DNA from: Pyrus communis
Taxonomy: Eukaryota > Streptophyta > Magnoliopsida > Rosales > Rosaceae
Reading direction: 5' to 3'
Length of the DNA stretch: 64,000 nt
NCBI RefSeq assembly: GCF_963583255.1
Contig: NC_084813.1
Span: 6,000,001-6,064,000, forward strand
In this document: positions 52,967 through 64,000 of the stretch, one piece after another
How the letters are laid out: every line of letters starts with the position of its first letter
How positions within the stretch are numbered: the first letter of the stretch is position 1
The notes under the pieces: model-generated
The model's input: only the letters and a program-made list of their open reading frames with translations
Told to the model about the DNA's origin: nothing
Database searches by the model: none
Translations under genes and position numbers: made by a program

Positions 52967-53655
52967 TTTGGAACAGCTCCGAAGTTCAAAGGGGAGCTAC
53001 TACGCACACCACAGTGAGAGGAGGAGACAGTTTTGGGACTTCCGATGGAATCTGAAGCTGATGAAATGGGGTGTGGGAAAAGATTACGGACCGTTGGATC
53101 TTGTTGTTTGGTTGGGATGATCAGGTGCTTCGCGGCATTAGTGACACTGTGCGACTGCGAGGAAAATGGCATGAAAATTATGGGCCTAATGTTGAAGAGG
53201 TTCTTGTGTCAAGTCACAGGATGTGGTGGGTTATACGTGTGGTGTAAGCGGGAGTGAGACACAAAATGAGGCGGGTGAACCTGACAAAATCAGGAGTGGA
53301 TTAGAGGGTGGATTTTGTCTCTTAACTTGTAGGGACACGTGATCCGGTCTAGATACGGAAGAATTTCTCCTAATTTTGATGAATCGAAAGCATTTTAGTT
53401 TTGGCTCAGTTGGTTGGAAGATAATTCGAAAGTGCAAGGAGGCGAGCTCTCGCCCTGATCAAGATAATTCGATTCGAGATCAAGTGCACAGGAACGAGCA
53501 CATGCCCTGAACTAGTCCAACTCACAAAAGAGTTTGAACTCAAATAAAACTTGCGCTCATTATTATGGTTTCTATATTGGTCACTAAATTTAAGAATTGT
53601 CCAACTATAACAAAGAGGGACGCTTTGGTCTCTAGAATTGGATTGGCGTGGATAA
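52967..53655. other. Upstream region of NDUFV2 copy 1 up to the duplication junction
   Basis: Homologous to 57683-58423. It contains TTGGCTCAGTTGGTTGGAA near 53401, which resembles a tRNA/SINE A box and is also present near 58113. Homology with the second unit stops at GTGGATAATCTAC (about 53655 and 58423), which I take as the tandem duplication boundary. Confidence 0.55.
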
Positions 53656-54092
53656 TCTACATCTGTAAGACAGAACCCATAAACCAATAAATAAATAAAA
53701 GGAAAACTAATGAAAATAGTTTGAAAACTTTGAGTTTTAACGATAAGGACAAAATAAAGGATAAAGTGAATAGTATCAGGATTGAGATTTTAATGTAAAA
53801 ATATGATTTTTCGTTAAAGTGAACAGTACCAAAAACTTTTTGTTAAAGTTCCCATAAATAAACACTAATTTCCCACTTCAAAAGATTTGGCTGCAGTGTT
53901 GGGCAGCCGAGAAAACTTACCAAGAAAAATCTAAACTTTACAAATTCTTAACTTGACGAAATCTAATCTTGTCTTGTCGCTAAAAATAGTTAATTTTATT
54001 AATTTCTGGGGCAGCAATTCAGTATAGGAGGCTTGAAAATCAAAAGGGTCATTACCAGAATTTCTTGTTTTCTATTTCTCGGCAGCCAAACA
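53656..54092 (-). pseudogene. Relic of the calcineurin-B-like gene 5' flank in the second duplicated unit
   Basis: Starts with the counterpart of 42572 (CTGTAAGACA...CCAATAAATAAATAAA) and tracks 42590-42830 with scattered differences, including the phrases TTTGGGGCAGC-like and CTCGGCAGCCAAACA. At about 54092 it jumps to the counterpart of 48551. No coding exon of the EF-hand gene is included. A MITE is inserted at 53699-53855. Confidence 0.8.
53699..53855. mobile_element. Small MITE-like insertion with ATAAATAAA flanks
   Basis: Roughly 157 bp (AGGAAAACTAATGAAAATAG to TTTTTGTTAAAGTTCCC) is present here and absent from the homologous position near 42600. ATAAATAAA occurs on both sides, consistent with a target duplication. 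The interior (TTTTAACGATAAGGACAAAA, GTTAAAGTGAACAGTACC) is a phrase I recall as very common in apple and pear genomes. Confidence 0.7.
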
Positions 54093-54490
54093 TGACACAG
54101 TACAAGTACCTACATCTTGTTCCAAGTCTCAAAAGTTGTATTCATGTATCATGAATCCAGTGCACGTCATACACCGAAACATACTAGAATTTTTGCCCAA
54201 ATACCTTCCAATGCACAACGACGACCTTAACCTTAGACAACTCAGTTATTATAAATGAAGAAACAAGGATTCAGGCGGTTTGAGTTCTGGATATCAATTA
54301 AAAAGCTGTATAGCTTAAACCACAGCATATTGAAAGATGAAAAATACACAATTACATCACCGGCAGAGATAATACTGCCATCTTAGTACAAAAAATGGTC
54401 GAGCATAACAAATTCAACAAGTTCTCACAGCAAAGGGAACCCTGACGGCAACCAAGCGTTGCTTTATTAGAGACAACGTATACCATAGTT

Positions 54491-57682
<3,192 letters not shown>

Positions 57683-58423
57683 TTTGGAACAGCTCCGAAG
57701 TTGGAAGGGAAGCTATACGCAAAGCACAGCGACAGGAAGAGAGAGTTTTGGGACTTCCGACGGAACCTGAAGCTGAGGAAATGGGATGTGGAAGAAGCTT
57801 ACGGACCGTTGGATCTTATTCTTTGGTTTGGATGATCAGGTGCTTCGCGGCATTAGTGACACTGTGCGAATGCGAGTGAGATGGCCTGAAAAATATGGGC
57901 CAAATTGGAGTGGTTCTTGTGTCAGGTCACCGGATACGGTGGGCTACGCGTGTGGTGTAGGAAGGAGTGAGACACAAAATGGGACGGGTGAACCTGATTA
58001 AATCAAGAGAAGTGGGGTAGATGGTGGTTTTTGTTTCTTAACTATAGAGACATGTGGTCCGGTCGAAATACAAAAGAATTTCTCCTAATGTTGGTCAATC
58101 GAGAGGATTCTAGTTTGGGCTCAGTTGGTTAAAAGATAATCCAAAAGTGCAAGGAGGCGAGCACATGCCCTAACCAAAGATAATTTGACATGTTCTCCGA
58201 AAAAAAACAAAAAAAAAAGAAAAAAAAAAAGGATAATTTGACCTTAAGTGCAAGGGATGAGCACACGCCCCGACGAATTAGTGTTACAAAAGAGTTTGAA
58301 CTCAAATAAAACTTATGCTCATTATTACGGTTTCTATATTGGTCATTGAATTTAAGAATTGTCCAATTATAACAATTGAGGGACGTTTTGGTCTCTGGAA
58401 TTGAATTGACGTGGATAATCTAC
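57683..58423. other. Upstream region of NDUFV2 copy 2
   Basis: Counterpart of 52967-53655 with small differences. It contains an A-rich block around 58200-58230 not seen in the other copy. Homology ends at the GTGGATAATCTAC boundary. No gene. Confidence 0.5.
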
Positions 58424-60087
58424 TATATTCAAAGTATGTTGCTTCTCAAGACCCAAAATCTTATATATCGCGTTCCAAGGGTTTGCTTCCCAATGCAGTG
58501 GTATTCGTAAACAAGGCCCCGTTTGCCATGCCCTATAAAACACCGGATAGTACTATACTACTACTATAAAATAGTGAGATTACAAGTCCAGACGACCAAA
58601 ATAGTCTTTGCATAAAATTCCCACAGTAACCAAATAATGTAATTCCTTTTTCTTATCAGGGAGGAAGGAAGAATTTCAACACTGGAAACATAAAAACCAT
58701 TAGACGAAGAACAAGTTCATACGAATCCAACCCTTCCATAACAACCAACAACACACGATACAATGTCCTTCACAAAACAATTCAGGTACAACGCTGAATA
58801 GATTACTAATTCGATTGAGCAAAGAATGGATCTTGTTACCTGCTCGACTCTTTCACTATTCTCTTGTCCTCTGCCCACCTTGTACAAGGGTCCGATATGT
58901 TTCAATCATCGCACTTATCAACGACAATTACACTAACAAGTTTGGAGCAACCAGCGCAGGCGGAGTTCCTAGTCGAGCCGCTAATATGGCTGGTATTTCA
59001 CTTCTTCAAGAATACGACTAGTACTGATTCATGGACTTACTTTAAACTGAATGGGTTCCTTCTCCTTATCTCCAACTTCCTCGTCAACAATACTCTCCTT
59101 TCATAGAGCCAGATCGGCACTCGATTCCTGGGGCTGCTTTCAGGGTGATCATTTACACTACATAGTTGCTTTTGCTTTAGTGCAGCTGCTCCGTTCCTGC
59201 AAGTGTGTGTACAAGAAAAATAACTTTCCCCATCTTCTTAAGAAAGATTGTTACACATAGTAAGCCAACATATACTTTGGAAGTGATCAAAGGCCATGTA
59301 GCAATTCGAGTGCAAATAGAGGACATCAACTTATCAAGAGCCAGCCATAATTTGGTTGTTTTAAAGATGAAAAGAAAGACGAGAAAGACGATCAGAAAGT
59401 ATAATGTTGACAGAAGTGTTGTACATATCAGATCCTAAGCTATCTATATCCATATAGTGCAAACTGAAACTTTGGAGCATGTTAATCCATTTCCTTCCTA
59501 ATCTGCAGTGAAAAGCAACAACATTTTATAAGCAGTCAACAAACAGAAGATATGAAGAGTACCAGTTGCGCTCCTGATGTTTTACAAATCTAATGGTACC
59601 AATTTCTCGTGCTTTTTTCAATTTCAGTAAAATCTACAAGATTTTGGGGATTCTAATTCGAATAGTTTACTATTATATACATTCAAACCCACACCTTTTT
59701 TCAATTTATTTTCCATGAGATTGCATCTGAAAAACCGGACGGCAGCAGATGGACAAGATCAAATCAAATGGTTTAAGATATTAATTAACACCCAATACTT
59801 CTAACAACTTTTATATTAAACAGAAGTAAATCAACTTTGAATGTGAAATTTCACCCAGAGCAAGCATGTTTCCATTAATCAATTACACAACTAATAATAC
59901 AGAATTTGAAATATGTCTTAAGTACTTTAAATACATGAAAGCATGTGCCACATTGTGCAAGGCTGCAAGGCTTCTGGCCCGAGGAAATCAAATCCAGTCA
60001 ATGATTCACAAAGTCATACATCAATTAATTGAAGGAGTAAGACGAAAGATGAAACACGAAACACGACATGTTCACACATTGAGCATA
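58424..60087. other. Unassigned region between NDUFV2 copy 2 and arogenate dehydrogenase
   Basis: No family recognised. On the minus strand, short stretches look exon-like: an open segment ESIVDEEVGDKEKEPIQFK ending at AAA|GTAAGT near 59040, and an acceptor CTTTTCACTGCAG near 59500 followed by a short frame. They could be exons of a small unannotated gene, a non-coding transcript, or extended 3' UTR of the neighbour. Stops interrupt any long frame. Confidence 0.3.
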
Positions 60088-61248
60088 TTATCTTGAAGGA
60101 GAATTCAGAGGAGCACCATTTTCGTGACCTTTCTTAGGAGTCTCATCATGCCCATTTTGAGTACCAACCGTAAGCAATTTCTGCGGCTGGGCAGTCTCTT
60201 CTCTTGGAGCTTCTGCTGCTTCTACAGTCCCAAACAACTGCTTCCTACAAACCTCGTGCAAATTCCCAAACAACTCTTGCTTAAGAGCCTCAAACGCATT
60301 GTCCAATCTCTCCAACTGCTCCATTGCATTCTTGTTATACATAAACAACCCGTAATACAAATCAAAGCTATCCCCGGATGTATTCTCCACCAAATTCAAC
60401 AATGTCTCGTACCCTTTTGTATTAATTGGTGAAGACTCCAAATTAAACCTCTCCAACACCCTCCCCATTGTATGTGTCACAAATTGCGACCCTGCCGCAT
60501 GCCTATCATGTTCGGCACACGACATTTCAACCATCCTACACCCCTCCTTAGCAAAAATGCCTAGAAATTTCTCACACCTATTGAGCCTAAAGCCATTATT
60601 CCCAATCCGAACTTTATCATACACAAAAGGAAGATTAGCCCACGAGTTCTTCCCACTCTCTGGTCCAAACATTGGGTGGGTGCACAGAATATCAAATTCA
60701 ACAGGCAAGTACTTCAACAACAAATCCCTCGGAAATTCCTTGACCGAAAGAACATCAACAAAAAGAGTGTTTCTTTTAAGCCTCTGGAATGGGAACGATC
60801 TGATTACCTTTTCAGAGGACAAAATCGAAGTGCACAAGATAACAACTTCTGGGTGTTGCTCGCAGAGATCATTCGGGTCGGTGTAGAACAAAACCCCGAG
60901 GCTTTGTGCGGCTTTGGTGTAGTCGGAGCGAGATTGTGCGAGGACTGTGTGGCCTTGCCCGACGAAGGCTTTGGCAAGGAACTGACCGAAGTTTCCGAAG
61001 CCAAGGATGGCGATTTTGAGAGCGTTGGATTTGTGGTAATGGGTTTTGATCCGGGTTTCGTAGTCGAAGGGCTGAGCTGCATCGATGGCTCGGATTCGGA
61101 GGCGATGGGGATGGAGCTGGGTGTGGGTTTTGGGGAGTTTGAGAGTGGAAGGAGGTGAGGGGAGAGAGTGAGAGATTGAGTGGGAAGAAGGGTAGAGATT
61201 TGGAGTGTGAGGTGAGGGTTTGGTTTGTGTGGAAGAGAATGGGAGCAT
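60088..61248 (-). CDS. Arogenate dehydrogenase (TyrA family), chloroplastic, intronless
   Basis: A single frame of 386 residues. Residues 1 to about 55 are Ser/Pro/His-rich without acidic residues, a chloroplast transit peptide. The Rossmann fold starts with LKIAILGFGNFGQFLAKAF (GxGxxG at 83-88). Next come ILCTSILSSEKVIRSFPFQ, FVDVLSVKEFPRDLLLKYLP, the conserved CTHPMFGPESGK motif with its catalytic-region His, and the helical dimer domain with MSCAEHDRHAAGSQFVTHTM and NTKGYETLLNLVENT. It converts arogenate to tyrosine with NADP in plastids. The C-terminal 40 residues (AEAPREETAQPQKLLTVGTQ onward) are low-complexity and variable. Plants have one-domain (ADH2-type) and tandem two-domain (ADH1-type) forms; this is the single-domain form. 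The ATG is the first in the frame and fits the transit peptide. Confidence 0.95.
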   Translation of the reverse strand: MLPFSSTQTKPSPHTPNLYPSSHSISHSLPSPPSTLKLPKTHTQLHPHRLRIRAIDAAQPFDYETRIKTHYHKSNALKIAILGFGNFGQFLAKAFVGQGHTVLAQSRSDYTKAAQSLGVLFYTDPNDLCEQHPEVVILCTSILSSEKVIRSFPFQRLKRNTLFVDVLSVKEFPRDLLLKYLPVEFDILCTHPMFGPESGKNSWANLPFVYDKVRIGNNGFRLNRCEKFLGIFAKEGCRMVEMSCAEHDRHAAGSQFVTHTMGRVLERFNLESSPINTKGYETLLNLVENTSGDSFDLYYGLFMYNKNAMEQLERLDNAFEALKQELFGNLHEVCRKQLFGTVEAAEAPREETAQPQKLLTVGTQNGHDETPKKGHENGAPLNSPSR

Positions 61249-62247
61249 CGTTGCTGTTGATTGCGGCGGGGACTTCTGAGAAAGAAGGGGTGAGGGAGGA
61301 GAGGCGGTGCAAATGCCCTATTACTCTTGCGAATTAGAAAAAACTGTAAACGCTAGTACGCGGCCGGCACTAGGAACTTGGAGCTTAGGCGAGCTTTTGA
61401 AGGGGGGCCCAGTTTTTTGACCCGTATTTCTTTGTGCATTGATATCTCTACTGTTAGAAAGTCAGAAGTTAATTTTGATGTCTCAAGGTTTCATCAAAAA
61501 TAATTGAACAACAATGCCCCTGAAACAAAAAAATGCATTAACTGAAAAAAAATACAGAAATTTTTATTAAGGGTACTTTTGTAAGTAAAAATTAAAAGAG
61601 ATTAAACAGAAGGAAAATAAGAAAATGAATTAAACGTGCAAAAAGGAAACATGATCGTGCAGGACCCTAAATAAACTGCCGCAACGGAGAAGATAAAGTA
61701 ACTCCTAAGAACTCACAAATGTAAATTGAGGAAGAAGCTTCGTCCCTGCTACTTTGAGTGGTTTGGGTAAATTTTAAAAATTATCTCCCTTATCGTTTTT
61801 GGTTTTTCTTAATTTTGGTGGTTTTATTTCAAGAAAACTAAGTTAGATTGATTTGTTCATGTGAAATTAGTTTTTTTTTTTTTCCTCTGTTTTTTTAGTA
61901 TGATGAGTTTGAATTGACGTGAACTTTTGTGTTTGGAAGGTAAATTTTGATTGAGATAGAATTGGAAAGGCAAGTTGATCGTGGGTTACTTTGAATTAGC
62001 ATGTAATCAGGTAATTTCTGTCGACATACTCTTTCTTCCAACTTCAAGTTGGATCAGCTTGTGTAAACTATTGATAAAATCATTCGTTGGTTATGTATTA
62101 TGAATACCTTCAAGAGAGAATATAAATTATAGTTTTATTCTCTCCGTTTGCACTATGGACATTAGTAATTGTTTATCAGCATGTTATTGCTTCAACAATT
62201 AGAATTCTCTTTAAAATCTTTACCTCTCTGTCAAATGTTGGTGTTTA
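61249..62247. other. Promoter side of arogenate dehydrogenase and intergenic DNA
   Basis: The first 150 bp are GC-rich leader. The rest is AT-rich with no recognised gene. The GCGGCCGGCACTAGGAAC phrase near 61360 stands out in base composition but could not be assigned. Confidence 0.45.
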
Positions 62248-62492
62248 TGTAACATCACACATCGTCTAGAAGAGTGGATCCTCTAAGCCTTATATATATA
62301 TTCACTAGCTTCGGAGTTCATTAAGCGAGTTCGGACAAGAGCAATCCCAGGATGGGTGACGCACTAGGAAGTTCTCATCTGAGTTCCCAGAAACAAAACC
62401 GTGAGGGCGTGGTCGGGGTCCAAAGCGGACAATATCGTACTACAGCGGAGTCGAACCCAGGATGTGGTGGAGGCCTGGGCCGGGATGTGACA
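62248..62492 (+). mobile_element. Cassandra TRIM solo LTR carrying 5S rRNA-like sequence
   Basis: Begins TGTAACATCACACATCG and ends GGGCCGGGATGTGACA (245 bp). The interior has the 5S-derived internal promoter region (TTAAGCGAGTTCGGACAAG, then CCAGGATGGGTGACGCACTA with the box C-like GGATGGGTGAC). The second half (AACCGTGAGGGCGTGGTCGG, AAAGCGGACAATATCGT) is the conserved Cassandra 3' part. Flanks GTTTA and ATTTA differ at one base and may be the 5-bp target duplication. No internal region or second LTR is present, so this is a solo LTR. Confidence 0.88.
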
Positions 62493-63871
62493 ATTTAGTT
62501 TGTGAGAAATATGATGATTTACTTAAAGAAATAATTTCTATTGTGTTTTTTTTTTTCCTTTACGTTTTCAGGAATGCAAGAAATTATTTTATTTTATTTT
62601 CTTAGTTTGATTTGATATGTTGATGTCTGTTGGGTGACCAATTCGGACTTCAAGTTTGTAATTTCATTGTGATCTTTCTTCTTATAGAGGGTTAGTTTTC
62701 TCTATGTATATCGAGGTTGTCTTTTTGTGCAATTTATTTACTGAGTTTGATGACAATTTAAATTGTGTATTCACATATGAATTTGTCTGCTATCATTTGG
62801 GCATAAAGTTCCACTTTTTTGTGGCATTTGTGATGGAGGAGACCGATCAGGAACATCATTTTTAGCTTCATTTTGTTTATGAGTGTTTCTTTTCTCAGAT
62901 TGAGAGGCTTACAATATCTTATTTTAAATTTAGCAATGCAAAATTTTCTACAAATTGTTAACTAAAAAGGTTAAAATGAATGAATGTCTTTTGACATGTA
63001 CAAATGTACAAATAAAAATTAAACATTGTACATTGTGCATAGCATGCTGTAATTATAAGAATGTCTTTATGTATGAACAAATGTAAAAAGAAAAAAATAA
63101 ATAACTACACGCCGCGTGTAACGCGCTGTGATGTAAAAAAGGCATTTCGCACTCGTATTAGCACGTGCAGAAAGGCTAGTGTATAATAAAAGGTTCGCTG
63201 AATACATTAAAAGTCTATTTCTACATCAAATATCATTAAAATTTAATATCAAAAGAAGAAAGATACATAAAAATTATTTAAATATTACACGTCTCACGTT
63301 TTTAGACGCAAATGTATTAATTAAGTTTATGTAATCTAATTTTTAAACCAATTTGGACTAAAATATGAGTACCTATCTATTACACCAAATTCCATTTATT
63401 TTTCTATTGTTACAACGTTAGTTACTATGTGCAGTAAATGAATGAATTACAAGGACTGCATACTAGAGCGAAGGGGATAGTAATTTTCATATACATGAAA
63501 ATATAGTTACATTTAGTGAGAAAAAAGAAAAAAAAATAGAAAAAAAAATTTGTGGAAAATTATATTATTATCCATGATTTTTTTTTTATATATATTTTCA
63601 TTGAATTTGAATTGTAATATTTATATAAATATTTGGAAAAAAAAAATTGGGGACTCGTCCAAAGTCTTTGTCCTAGGTAGGCGTCTACTTTGGCCACCCT
63701 CAGGGTCAGCTTTGCGCTAATAGAAAAAATCTTCTAGATCTCATAGGATTTCTTCACATAATCTACTAGCATTTACACAATCACACATGTCATAATTCTG
63801 ACAACACTACTCCCATTGAATGTGTAAATACTCCATTAGATGTCTTGCGTGGTTCAAACAAGTAACACGTG
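62493..63871. other. AT-rich intergenic region, possible Helitron end near 63160-63180
   Basis: No gene recognised. At 63161-63180 the palindrome GCACGTGC is followed 7 bases later by CTAGT, which resembles the hairpin-plus-CTRR 3' end of Helitrons; upstream is a CGCGTGTAACGCGC palindromic phrase. A 5' end was not found. Confidence 0.35.
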
Positions 63872-64000
63872 TTAGCAAACTAACAAGGCAAACATCATTT
63901 CAAATACCAGAGAGTGTAATGTATTTTGAGATGCATCATGATAGAACAAGCCCAAATCCAAAATACCTTTAACGTAACGTAGGATGTCTTGATCACCAAT
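63872..64000 (-). mobile_element. Ty1/copia RNase H-region fragment running off the right edge
   Basis: From the window edge leftward the minus strand reads ILRYVKGILDLGLFYHDASQ, matching the RYLKGTxxxGLFY segment at the start of copia RNase H. A stop follows at 63872-63874 after about 40 residues and the homology fades before it. The element must continue beyond the window. Confidence 0.75.

Noticed and set aside
53656..54092. A second calcineurin-B-like gene copy
   Set aside because: Only 5' flanking sequence was copied; none of the six coding exons is present.
62300..62400. A 5S rRNA gene
   Set aside because: Only the internal promoter-like part matches and it sits inside a TG...CA Cassandra LTR.

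Overview
This is a plant nuclear window. Most genes are split by GT-AG introns, several products are chloroplast or mitochondrial proteins, and the intergenic DNA holds Ty1/copia, LINE, TIR and TRIM elements. The repeat types (a Cassandra TRIM solo LTR carrying 5S-like boxes, a coiled-coil repeat protein and a small MITE that I associate with apple and pear) suggest Rosaceae, probably Malus/Pyrus. That assignment is inference from memory of repeat families.

Layout. 1-5.3 kb: a possible minus-strand first exon, then a composite TIR element and a hAT-like non-autonomous element. 5.3-10.1 kb (+): a 10-exon plastid CobW-family GTPase (PTAC17-like). 10.4-12.1 kb (-): a broken RPP13-like-4 resistance pseudogene. 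12.5-20.3 kb: retroelement debris (two decayed copia copies, a coiled-coil repeat protein remnant, a candidate LTR, a LINE 3' end). 21.06-29.33 kb (+): the most interesting locus, a CC/NB-ARC resistance-type reading frame followed by 11 exons of a degenerate DGK5-like diacylglycerol kinase, all phase-compatible as one 950-residue frame, with an in-frame 27-bp x 11 minisatellite in one exon. 29.4-29.7 kb (-): an NLR N-terminal fragment. 30.6-31.2 kb (+): TTM3. 31.6-33.5 kb (-): an acidic Asp/Glu-rich protein. 34.3-36.9 kb (+): DEAD-box helicase RH35 (DDX41/abstrakt type). 37.3-38.1 kb (-): an unrecognised coiled-coil protein. 39.6-42.5 kb (-): a plant calcineurin-B-like EF-hand protein.

43.2-48.0 kb is a young Tnt1-type copia element with near-identical LTRs and a GGTGA target duplication, but several disabling changes. 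48.9-53.0 kb and 54.5-57.7 kb (-) are two tandem intact copies of the mitochondrial complex I 24-kDa subunit gene (NDUFV2). The coding copies differ at about 13 sites, all silent as far as I can see. The duplicated unit also carried the 5' flank of the calcineurin-B-like gene, which survives as a non-coding relic at 53.66-54.09 kb. 60.1-61.25 kb (-): intronless arogenate dehydrogenase. 62.25-62.49 kb: Cassandra solo LTR. The window ends inside another copia fragment (-).

The genes do not form a pathway. They are ordinary plastid, mitochondrial, RNA-processing and signalling housekeeping genes, interleaved with a small group of resistance-gene relics and one candidate resistance-lipid-kinase fusion.
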